A stretch of 64,000 nucleotides of DNA from Indolivaga macrotermitis (lineage in GTDB: Bacteria; Bacteroidota; Bacteroidia; Bacteroidales; Dysgonomonadaceae). The notes beneath the pieces were generated by a model. The model ran no database searches and was not told the DNA's origin. It was given only the letters and a program-made list of their open reading frames with translations. The DNA is taken from the NCBI RefSeq assembly GCF_900128985.1, contig NZ_FQUC01000003.1:186001-250000 (forward strand), written 5' to 3'. This document shows positions 36,085 to 43,928 of the stretch, piece by piece. Each line of letters starts with the position of its first letter. The first letter of the stretch is position 1. The translations under genes were made by a program, and so were the position numbers.

Positions 36085-36789
36085 TTATTTACATATAATA
36101 AATAGAGAAAAGTAGGGGAATTTACGTTCAATAATATTTTGTTTATGAGAACTGTAAAATTCTTTATCCTTAATACCGACATTTTCGAAATAATGAAATG
36201 TTACATACTGCATAGAGGATATTACTTTTTTGATAGCCTCCTCTGATTGAGATGGTTTCATTATCACAATAGAACTGCCGTACAGTATTCTTTCTTCCAG
36301 ATCTTTTTGTGTAATAACTCCGGGAATAATATATAACTCTTCTTCCTGCTTTACTGTATGTATATTGGCTAGTGCACCACAGGCTATGAATGCGGGTACC
36401 CCGGCAATTCTTTTTGTAGGTATATTGTTGACCGAAAGATTATCACATATATAGTGAGTTGAGGAATAAAAGCCGGCATCACCTTCTGCTGCAACTGCAA
36501 TTCTGCTCCCGTTTTTATATCGTTTTTCTATCTTGGTAGATATCTTTTTATAAGATATGATCGCTTCGGAGCGATTTTTATCCATAGGTACACTAAATAG
36601 AGATATTCTGGATTCTTCGAGGCCTAGTTCCAAAAGAATATCCTTGCTCCGCGAAGAGACTTTTCCAGAAGGGGTGAGTGTAGACGGACAGAATATAATA
36701 TCAGCCTGTTGTAAAAAATTCAGCCCCTTTAAAGTAATTAATTCCGGATCTCCCGGACCAAGGGATACGAACATAACAGAGTTTTCCAT
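36085..36789 (-). CDS. cbiL: CbiL (CobI) precorrin-2 / cobalt-factor II C20-methyltransferase
   Basis: SAM-dependent methyltransferase of 234 residues, the first methylation after cobalt insertion. Family motifs are FVSLGPGDPELITLKGL (8-24), VAAEGDAGFYSS, and IAGVPAFIACGALA. It is the only corrin methyltransferase here that is not fused to another activity. It lies between cbiK2 (93 bases upstream) and btuF2 (eight bases downstream), inside an otherwise transport-like gene set. Confidence 0.93.
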   Translation of the reverse strand: MENSVMFVSLGPGDPELITLKGLNFLQQADIIFCPSTLTPSGKVSSRSKDILLELGLEESRISLFSVPMDKNRSEAIISYKKISTKIEKRYKNGSRIAVAAEGDAGFYSSTHYICDNLSVNNIPTKRIAGVPAFIACGALANIHTVKQEEELYIIPGVITQKDLEERILYGSSIVIMKPSQSEEAIKKVISSMQYVTFHYFENVGIKDKEFYSSHKQNIIERKFPYFSLFIICK

Positions 36790-36882
36790 CTGTAAATTTG
36801 AATAATATATATTTTAAAAGTATTAGAAAGAGTAACCGTTCAGTTTTCTCTTTCTAATACGTGAGTTAAATGGTTCTCTGGC

Positions 36883-37968
36883 TTATTCCCCCAGATGTTC
36901 ATTCCATGATTCGGCTTTTAACACAGCCTCTTTCATGTGGTTAATCCAGATTTTACGTATAGCCTCATGATCAGCTAATCCTATAACATTAAAGCTATCA
37001 GCGTCAGTATTTGTTCCATCATTGCTGATCGTAAATCCTAGTTTACCTAATTTCAGTTTCCAACTGTATTCAGCTTCCCAGTCGTCTTCATCGGGATTAA
37101 TGCTTTCAGTTGTTTGTCCATCTTCCAGACCGCCTAAAAGGTCGTTTTGTGCATGGTCTCCTGCTATCGACATCAATGGAGCAAGGCTAACGGTAATCTC
37201 TTTATAATTGTCTTTAGTAATACCTTTTCGTGTAGCAAAAGCTTTGATCTCATCGCGTACGTGAGAGAACATCTTATCACCCCAGTCTACGGTTCCAACA
37301 AATATGTTTTTCTCGCCGCTTAGTTCTTGTAATGTAGATTCCAACTGGTCATATCTTTCGTTTGCGTGGGTGTATTCTGTATCGGGATTACCGTGTCCCA
37401 TCAAAGCAACCACTTCCCCATTATCCAGACGGGGCTTGTAATAAGCATAGAGAATCTTGGCTATGGATTGTACATCTTCTTCGGTTTCCAGCAAGCAGGC
37501 ACTTTTAGCCACTTTAATATCCGGAAACGGAACCATGAAGTTTTTCTTTACATCGGTATTCATGAGGCTTAAATATTCCTCTCCCGGAATAATGTGTAAT
37601 GATTGTACATATACATTCTTATATCCGGCATTGCCGATAGCTGTAAGCCATAAGTCGGGTTGAGCATAAGCTATTCCTATCTGGGCATATACGCGTGATA
37701 CAATAGTGCGTGATGTAAAGGACATATAAATGTCGGTGTTAGGATAAGCCGCCTGATAGTCGGCTATAATCTTGTCATAAGTAGCTTGTGGTTGTTCGTA
37801 AGTACTTCCGAAAGAGCACAAAAGTAAGGCAGTGTCATTTTTTTTCTCTATAACAACCGCACTTCTGGTATTAGTGTCATCTTTGTTGTCGTCATCCGAA
37901 CATGCAGAAAAAAATCCGGCGGAAAGAATCACCGAAACGGTTAACAGGTTTTTAAAGAACTTTTTCAT
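36883..37968 (-). CDS. CbiK-like chelatase, lipoprotein with surface-export-like tail (copy 2)
   Basis: A 361-residue chelatase-fold protein. The lipobox FFSAC places Cys23 at the mature N terminus, followed by SDDDNKDD; serine then acidic residues after the cysteine is the kind of signal that sends Bacteroidetes lipoproteins to the cell surface. Metal-site candidates H192 (MGHGN) and H272 (IAGDHAQND) are kept; the glutamate of copy 1 (VGTIEG) is replaced (VGTVDW, D228). There is an acidic insertion at about 280-300. It lies 27 bases after the receptor gene. P. gingivalis IhtB, a surface haem-binding protein, is also CbiK-like and lies in the same gene order, so this may bind or demetallate tetrapyrroles and not make cobalamin. 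Confidence 0.85.
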   Translation of the reverse strand: MKKFFKNLLTVSVILSAGFFSACSDDDNKDDTNTRSAVVIEKKNDTALLLCSFGSTYEQPQATYDKIIADYQAAYPNTDIYMSFTSRTIVSRVYAQIGIAYAQPDLWLTAIGNAGYKNVYVQSLHIIPGEEYLSLMNTDVKKNFMVPFPDIKVAKSACLLETEEDVQSIAKILYAYYKPRLDNGEVVALMGHGNPDTEYTHANERYDQLESTLQELSGEKNIFVGTVDWGDKMFSHVRDEIKAFATRKGITKDNYKEITVSLAPLMSIAGDHAQNDLLGGLEDGQTTESINPDEDDWEAEYSWKLKLGKLGFTISNDGTNTDADSFNVIGLADHEAIRKIWINHMKEAVLKAESWNEHLGE

Positions 37969-37995
37969 ACTAAAAATGATTTTTTTAAGTAAACA

Positions 37996-40038
37996 TTATT
38001 GGTTTTGATTCTGAAATTTTAAGATAAACGATGTGTAGATATTCCTTCCGGGCGATGTGGTACCCCTGTTATGACCGAAAGGTGTACGGTCTATATAATT
38101 GAAGAGATTATCTATTCCTACATTCATATCTAACTTCCATTTTTTTGTGTTAAGAAAGGAATGTGATGTGTTAAGTCTCCATAGTTGGTATCCTTCGGCA
38201 TTTCCATCCGTTGTATAGTAGCGCTCTGATTGATACCTGCCGTTGAGATTGATTCCCAGTTTGTATTCTTTCCATGATTTGAACCACGAAAGCCTGATAT
38301 TCGCATTGTGGCGCGAAGTCCCGTTTATATATACGTATTTCATATAATCGGCCGAGGTTTCGTCGTCCGTACGCTGCCCTTTAGCATCCAGATAACTATA
38401 TCCTCCACTGATCTTTATGTTCTTGGGTAATTCAGCATCGAAAGTGAAGTCTATCCCGTATGTTCGTCCTTTTGCAAGGTTTACGTACTTCATAGTTTCT
38501 TCGACCAACTGTAGCTTATCTTCGTAAGAAGTTTCAACAGTCTGAAGAGAGATCATATTCCTGATATTATTGTGATAACCCGTTATACTGGCTTTGAACC
38601 GTGGCCGGTGATATTCGACATTTAATGCGTAGTAGTCCGATTTTTGTGCTTTTAAATCGATATTTCCGTAATAGGCTTTGTAACTGCTCATTATTGTTGC
38701 ATAATAATGATAGTAAAGTTCTTTTATGGTAGGTGCCTTGAATCCATTGGAGTAGGTTCCTCTCAATCTGAAGTTATCCAGTTTATACATCGCCGAGATC
38801 TTCGGTGTAAATGTTTGTCCAAATTCTTTATGCTGTCCGAATCGTATTCCGGCTGTAACGTTCAGCTTCTCGGTTATATTCCATTCGTCCTGAGCATATG
38901 CAGATATAGAATAAGCTGTGGCTCTGTCCCCTTCTAAACGATAGGGCGACACCAGCTTATCGTGGATGTATTCTACCCCTGTATTTAATATATTTTGTTC
39001 ATTTAAATAGAATACTCCTTTAAGGTTGCTCAATATTCTCTGTTGAGAAGTTTGTAAAATCCGGTCTCCTTCATAATATACAATCCGGTTGCCGTTTTCA
39101 TCAAAGTAGTCGGTGTATTCACGGCTCGTATAGTCATAGAAATAATCGTATCTGTCATATGATACATCAAAAGAAAGGTAGTTCTTGCCGTGTAATGTAT
39201 ATTTTGCTCCGATACCGTATGATTGGTTCCTGTAATAAAAATCGTTCAACCGCCATTGAGGTTCGCCTGTGGGTCTGTAAATCCATTTTTCGTAATAAGA
39301 AGCATTTGCATTCAGCAAAAGTTCTTTAGTTGCCCGGTAGGATAAATCTTCCGAGATAGAATAATTTGTAGAACGGTTAACCGTTTTTGTAACACTGTTG
39401 GTGTATAGTTTTCCTCTGTACCATTCTTCAGTTGTGTTTCTCCAGCCATCAGTATGGTTTAAAGTAAAAGAAGTGTTGGAGGATAGCCGTCCATGATTCA
39501 GGCTTATGGTGTTACTTTGATTAATATCGGCATATTCGCCTATCCGTGAAATATTGGATATACTGAGTTTATCTTTGTCCTTTTTCGATATGAAATTTAT
39601 AACCCCGCCTATTGCATCCGAACCGTAAAGAGACGAGACTGCTCCTTTAACGATCTCTATACGCTCTATATTATTCATGTTAATCCGGCTCAAATCGTTT
39701 TGTCCTCCGACATCGCCATTTATTCTTTTACCATCTACGAGTATTAGGATATAGTCATTCTTTAATCCATTGAGTTGAATATTACTCCCCATATCACTAC
39801 GGCTGAAAGTAAAAGAAGAAGACAGTCCTCCCAGAATATCCTCGATATCCCGTCCCGCATATTCTTTCAGGGCTGTTCCTGATATAACTTCAGTCTGAAT
39901 AGGAGCATCTTTAGTATAGTGCTCGGTTCCGGTACCGGTTACTACTACCTCATTTAAAGAAACTGACTTTATTTCCTGCTGGGCTTTTGTATGTATACTG
40001 CACAAAAAAGTTACTGCCAAAAGCATGTAATACCTCAT
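37996..40038 (-). CDS. btuB: TonB-dependent outer-membrane receptor, BtuB/IhtA-like (copy 2)
   Basis: Predicted importer of a corrinoid or tetrapyrrole, 680 residues. Signal peptide (1-19, ending TKAQ), TonB box in LNEVVVTGTGT (28-38), plug with SLYGSDAIGGVINFIS, and a 22-strand-type barrel ending in an aromatic-rich strand (SFILKFQ). It lacks the N-terminal regulatory domain of copy 1 but shares the plug segment NIQLNGL...GDVGG. First gene of the right operon, behind riboswitch 2. A leader of about 110 bases with a 16-base direct repeat separates riboswitch and start codon. Confidence 0.9.
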   Translation of the reverse strand: MRYYMLLAVTFLCSIHTKAQQEIKSVSLNEVVVTGTGTEHYTKDAPIQTEVISGTALKEYAGRDIEDILGGLSSSFTFSRSDMGSNIQLNGLKNDYILILVDGKRINGDVGGQNDLSRINMNNIERIEIVKGAVSSLYGSDAIGGVINFISKKDKDKLSISNISRIGEYADINQSNTISLNHGRLSSNTSFTLNHTDGWRNTTEEWYRGKLYTNSVTKTVNRSTNYSISEDLSYRATKELLLNANASYYEKWIYRPTGEPQWRLNDFYYRNQSYGIGAKYTLHGKNYLSFDVSYDRYDYFYDYTSREYTDYFDENGNRIVYYEGDRILQTSQQRILSNLKGVFYLNEQNILNTGVEYIHDKLVSPYRLEGDRATAYSISAYAQDEWNITEKLNVTAGIRFGQHKEFGQTFTPKISAMYKLDNFRLRGTYSNGFKAPTIKELYYHYYATIMSSYKAYYGNIDLKAQKSDYYALNVEYHRPRFKASITGYHNNIRNMISLQTVETSYEDKLQLVEETMKYVNLAKGRTYGIDFTFDAELPKNIKISGGYSYLDAKGQRTDDETSADYMKYVYINGTSRHNANIRLSWFKSWKEYKLGINLNGRYQSERYYTTDGNAEGYQLWRLNTSHSFLNTKKWKLDMNVGIDNLFNYIDRTPFGHNRGTTSPGRNIYTSFILKFQNQNQ

Positions 40039-40057
40039 ATCTTATTTTATTATTTTT

Positions 40058-40105
40058 GAAAATCAATAAAATAAAACAACGAGTTTCCCGAAAATCAATA
40101 AAATA
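40058..40105 (-). repeat. Two 16-base direct repeats in the btuB2 leader
   Basis: GAAAATCAATAAAATA occurs at 40058-40073 and again at 40090-40105, a 32-base period. The pair lies between riboswitch 2 and the receptor start (40038). It could be part of the switching region or a small duplication; no function is known. Confidence 0.7.
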
Positions 40106-40151
40106 GTAATGAATACATATGTATTTCACAACCACTCCTAACCCTGGAAGC

Positions 40152-40340
40152 TTGGTGTTTATTCGTCGAATCTGGCAGGTCTTCTGGCTATCCTCTGGTT
40201 AAAAGCCTTCCCATTCTAAAAGAACAGTGGCATAGAATATTTAACCAACATAACGAGGAATTACAGCTGCAGGTACAGCCCCGGATTCTCACCGGGTTCC
40301 CTTTTCATTACAATATCATGAGTATGATTTGTAACACCAA
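40152..40340 (-). ncRNA. Cobalamin riboswitch 2 (adenosylcobalamin/B12 element)
   Basis: On the minus strand the B12 box AGCCAGAAGACCTGCC occupies 40189-40174, an almost perfect match to consensus. The core GGGAACCCGG...GAATCCGGGGCTGTACCTGCAGCTG lies at 40305-40264. A perfect closing stem is formed by 40333-40340 and 40152-40159 (TTGGTGTT with AACACCAA). GCCACTGTTCTTTTAGAAT is shared with riboswitch 1. It should repress the seven-gene right operon when B12 is ample. Confidence 0.95.
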
Positions 40341-40349
40341 AATCTGGGT

Positions 40350-40357
40350 CAAAGGTA
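40350..40357 (-). promoter_or_regulatory. -7 promoter box of the right cobalamin operon
   Basis: On the minus strand TACCTTTG, the same octamer as in front of riboswitch 1, ends ten bases before the aptamer's closing stem. Transcription start would be at about 40343. No exact TTTG -33 element is seen. Confidence 0.6.
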
Positions 40358-40545
40358 TTAATATTTCTTATATTCGGGGTTAAAAGATGTAAATAAATTT
40401 CATCACTAATTTTTATATTGTAAAGTTCTCTCTATTGATGACTGTTTCTTGAAAAATTATGGTTTAGCTAATGTTTTTTATGTAAAATGCTAACCATTAT
40501 ATATAAGATATTGGATAAGATAGGAGCATCTTATCTGAGATAGCA

Positions 40546-40746
40546 TTAATAAAAAAAGTAGACTATTACAACAATAAGACTTCCTAAAACAGTAAGTCCT
40601 ATCAAACAATTAAAGATAGAGTATGCTTGGTGGGATATTATACGATATGGCTTATTTCTACCTGTCAATTTATAAAAAAGATAGCGTATACGAGCCCCGA
40701 TGAGTCCCGCAATCTTCCCTATAATATTTAAAATCAGTTCGTCCAT
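40546..40746 (-). CDS. Small hypothetical membrane protein
   Basis: 66 residues with non-random layout: an amphipathic N-terminal part (MDELILNIIGKIAGLIGARI), a basic middle (KLTGRNKPYR), and one C-terminal hydrophobic helix (about 45-65, rich in V, I, L and ending YFFY). Unlike chance frames nearby, it has a clean charge-then-helix pattern. It resembles no family I can name. It lies between riboswitch 2 and the YdeI-like gene and is divergent from the latter. Real gene status is uncertain. Confidence 0.5.
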   Translation of the reverse strand: MDELILNIIGKIAGLIGARIRYLFYKLTGRNKPYRIISHQAYSIFNCLIGLTVLGSLIVVIVYFFY

Positions 40747-40970
40747 AGAACAAAGATCTTGTTTAAATTATCGGTAAAATATACTCTTATATTCTATAAG
40801 AAAGGAGAATAATTTAAAAGTATAACATAATTAGCAAATATTCAAAAACTAAATACTAATTTCTGCCGATTGGATACTGTTTATAGATACCTACATATTC
40901 AAGTATCATTCGTTGAGGGTAGATGTTGACTTCGCTTTGTCCTTTTGTTCTAAAAGAACTTTTTTGTACG

Positions 40971-40998
40971 TTTGATTAATAACACAGTTTTAAGTTTG
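40971..40998 (+). promoter_or_regulatory. Candidate promoter of the YdeI-like gene
   Basis: TTTG (40971-40974) and TAAGTTTG (40991-40998) match the Bacteroidetes -33 and -7 elements with a 16-base spacer, slightly short. It lies 29 bases upstream of the start codon at 41028. Confidence 0.5.
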
Positions 40999-41027
40999 AT
41001 TTGTGAAGCTAATTGTATTAAAGGGAG

Positions 41028-41507
41028 ATGGAAAATCTATTGGTTGATAAAGATTATGTACTATATAAAACAGAGGGTAAAGGGGGATGGACATTTGCCG
41101 AATTACCCGAAATCCCGATGCCTAAAAGTGCTTTTGGAATGTTGAAAGTAAAAGGGAAAATAGACGATTATGAGTTTTCTAATGTACATTTGATGCCAAC
41201 GGGAAACGGGCATGTGGGCTTGGCTGTTAAATCGGAAATAAGGAAGAAAATAAAGAAACAGGCGGGTGATACAGTACATATTATCCTTTATGAAGATAAG
41301 GTACCCACTGAAATCCCCGAAGAACTAATTTTATGCATGAAATACGAAGATGGTATCTTCGAAAGATTTAAAACTTTTAGTGATGCGGAGAAAAAGGCTT
41401 TTATAAATTGGATATATTCGGCAAAAACAGAACAAACCAAGGCTGACCGGATTGCCAAAACTATAATAATGATACAAAAAGGTGAAAAATTTTATAAAGC
41501 GTGGTAA
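41028..41507 (+). CDS. DUF1905 / YdeI (OmpD-associated) family protein
   Basis: 159 residues, no signal peptide, so cytoplasmic. The N-terminal half (about 8-90) matches the DUF1905 beta-barrel-like domain (GGWTFAELPEI, MLKVKGKIDDYEF, GHVGLAVKSEIRKKI). The C-terminal half (about 100-159) matches the YdeI/OmpD-associated helical part (FSDAEKKAFINWIYSAKTEQTKADRIAKTI). The family is linked with resistance to membrane-active peptides in some reports, but its biochemical role is not known. Single gene with its own candidate promoter. Confidence 0.8.
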   Translation: MENLLVDKDYVLYKTEGKGGWTFAELPEIPMPKSAFGMLKVKGKIDDYEFSNVHLMPTGNGHVGLAVKSEIRKKIKKQAGDTVHIILYEDKVPTEIPEELILCMKYEDGIFERFKTFSDAEKKAFINWIYSAKTEQTKADRIAKTIIMIQKGEKFYKAW

Positions 41508-41631
41508 TAGCGCCTTCTTTATATAAGAAACAGGATTTACATCAGAATCTATTTAAGAGCAATAGGGATTATGTTAATCATGTAAGAAATTTTTATCATT
41601 CTAGTTTCATTAATGTTTAATTTATTATACA

Positions 41632-42018
41632 ATGGTACCTATTGATGAGAATGAAAAATTATTACTTCAGCATATATTACAATGTGGCGGAGCTTTTTTA
41701 GAAGCACATAAAGAGTTTTACCCCTTTGGTATGGCAATGGGATATGATTTTGAAATCTATACGATTGCCGCATCTGATGGGAATGAATTCCCAAATTCAC
41801 AGGATTTAATATCTCTACTTGAAAAAATTCTTTCCTCTGGGATTAATGAAGGAAACTATCTGCTATGTGCGATATGTTATGACATATATTTGAAAGAGAC
41901 TATTAATGGTATGGAACGCAAAAGGGATGCAATTAAAATCTGTTTTATAGCGAATGACCACAAAAATGAGGTCGTATTACCATATATCTTTACTTCTGAG
42001 GGGATAATCTTTGAATAA
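41632..42018 (+). CDS. Hypothetical protein of 128 residues
   Basis: A soluble, acidic protein with no signal peptide, no membrane segment and no family I recognise. The composition is protein-like, with alternating hydrophobic beta-type stretches (YDFEIYTIAA, YLLCAICYDIYL, AIKICFIAND). Small standalone proteins of this style in Bacteroidetes accessory regions are sometimes immunity-like, but no toxin partner is adjacent. The ATG at 41632 follows an AT-rich leader with no clear promoter box. Confidence 0.65.
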   Translation: MVPIDENEKLLLQHILQCGGAFLEAHKEFYPFGMAMGYDFEIYTIAASDGNEFPNSQDLISLLEKILSSGINEGNYLLCAICYDIYLKETINGMERKRDAIKICFIANDHKNEVVLPYIFTSEGIIFE

Positions 42019-42090
42019 GGGCTTATCTGTCTCATTTCAATATAATTTTCTTTTTTACCTATCTTTATATCTTAAAAAAATGAACGTTTA

Positions 42091-43746
42091 ATGAAATTAT
42101 ATTTAAAAATATTATCACTGGTAAGCATTTTTATGATAACCATATTTACTTCTTGTCATAAAAGTGATAACCAGATATTGAAAGAGGTCAATGAAATTGT
42201 TAAGATGAAGCCAGATAGCACGCTCATACTTTTATCAATGATAGAAAATCCATCTCAATTGGAAGGTAAAGACAAAGCTGATTATTGGAGAATACGTAGT
42301 CGGGCTCATTATCAGATGCATAATGCAATGACAACAGATTCACTAATACTTTACTCTGTTGATTATTACCAGTACAATCAAGATACCTCCAATTTAATCG
42401 AATCATATTTACTTTTAGGAGAATATTATCGATGGATAAACCAACCTGACAGCACTAACTCTGTATTAAACAAAGGACTTGAAATAGTCAAATCCAGAGA
42501 AGACTCAATATACATATCTCAGTTTTTATACAAAATTGGAATAAATGAATTATCCAGAGGAAAAAGTCAGGAAGCAATAAACTATTTTAAAAGAAGAATA
42601 TCTTTTGACAAAAAGTCTCATAACTCATACTATTTAGCAGGAATTTACTCCAACGATGACTCAACACAATACTATTTAGATGAGTCTGTAAGATTGGCTT
42701 TACAAATAGGAGATACATTATCAGCGGCTCATTATTTACGTAACTACGCAAGTATCTTTCTAAAAAATAAAGATTATTCAAATGCAATAAAACTTATTGA
42801 AAAAACAGGTGAATTATCAGATTTTTATAAAGATTTCGGGGCAAACCATCAGCTTATGACTCAAATATTTATTGTTACAGAAAGATTAGATTCTGCTCAA
42901 TATTATTTAGATAAAGCAAAGAATGAATACAGGAAAAGTTCTTTTGGAAGCTACAGTGATTTAAATCTTATAGGAAATCAAAATGCTTTGTATGTATTAC
43001 AAGCGATAATAGATACCAAACACAATAAAGAGGTTGATCTTGCACCAATGTATCGTTTCAATGATTCTATTATATCAGAAACGAACAGAAAGAATGAGAT
43101 ATTACTGGAACAAATAACTGAACGGAATAATCTTGAACAACAAAATTTAAGATTACTAATTAATAGACAACAAACTCATATTCTTCTAATTATTATTTTC
43201 TCTTTTGTTATATTTTTATCAATTATTGCTTACCTATATACTCAGAAGAAAAAAAGAAAGCTTCAAGAAATAACGGAAAGAGCTGAATCATTACAAATAC
43301 TTTTTCGGGAAGCTTTAAATGTCAAAGATGAAAAACAAAACAATAGCCAGCTTTTCCGCAAAACCCTATTGCAACAATTAGGAATTATAAAGTTGGTTGC
43401 TACAACTCCGGCAAAACAAAATAAAGGATTATTACATCAGATAATTGATATTTCTAATGAGTCAGTCTCAACCGAATCCTTGTTAAAATGGAACGATTTA
43501 TATTCAATTATCGACTCTATATATGATAATTTTCATACCAAACTGAAAGAAAAATATGGCAATATATTGATTGAAAAAGAGATACAGTTATGTTGTTTAC
43601 TCCGTGCTGATTTCTCTACAGTCGAGATTAGTGCCATCATGCAACAAAGTATGCAAACAATCTATCAACGTAAATCTACAATACGGGGTAAACTGAAAAT
43701 GGAGGATAAAGAAGATATTTTGCCCTTCTTAGAGGAGCAATTTTAA
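42091..43746 (+). CDS. TPR-containing lipoprotein with C-terminal helix-turn-helix (transcriptional regulator)
   Basis: A membrane-bound regulator typical of Bacteroidetes, 551 residues. Lipoprotein-like signal with TSCHKS near residue 22; TPR-like helical repeats (about 30-330); a coiled segment (about 330-360, EQITERNNLEQQNLRLL); one membrane helix (about 365-385, LLIIIFSFVIFLSIIAYLY); and a cytoplasmic LuxR-like helix-turn-helix at the C terminus (EKEIQLCCLLRADFSTVEISAIMQQ split over about 495-545). It probably senses a signal outside the cytoplasm and controls nearby genes. The outer-membrane receptor-like gene starting 182 bases downstream is the likely target. Base composition is visibly more AT-rich than the cobalamin and housekeeping parts. 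Confidence 0.82.
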   Translation: MKLYLKILSLVSIFMITIFTSCHKSDNQILKEVNEIVKMKPDSTLILLSMIENPSQLEGKDKADYWRIRSRAHYQMHNAMTTDSLILYSVDYYQYNQDTSNLIESYLLLGEYYRWINQPDSTNSVLNKGLEIVKSREDSIYISQFLYKIGINELSRGKSQEAINYFKRRISFDKKSHNSYYLAGIYSNDDSTQYYLDESVRLALQIGDTLSAAHYLRNYASIFLKNKDYSNAIKLIEKTGELSDFYKDFGANHQLMTQIFIVTERLDSAQYYLDKAKNEYRKSSFGSYSDLNLIGNQNALYVLQAIIDTKHNKEVDLAPMYRFNDSIISETNRKNEILLEQITERNNLEQQNLRLLINRQQTHILLIIIFSFVIFLSIIAYLYTQKKKRKLQEITERAESLQILFREALNVKDEKQNNSQLFRKTLLQQLGIIKLVATTPAKQNKGLLHQIIDISNESVSTESLLKWNDLYSIIDSIYDNFHTKLKEKYGNILIEKEIQLCCLLRADFSTVEISAIMQQSMQTIYQRKSTIRGKLKMEDKEDILPFLEEQF

Positions 43747-43928
43747 ACCTAAAATGAAGATATAAGTAGATTTTAATCCAATATAAATTATTTAACCTTT
43801 CAAAAGATGTATCAGCCTGTTTATCTTATACTTGACATCTATACAATATAAAGGAGATATAGGCTGTTATAAATAAATAATTAGCATCAAAACATATAGA
43901 TTTGCTTTCATAATTAATTCCCAATAAT

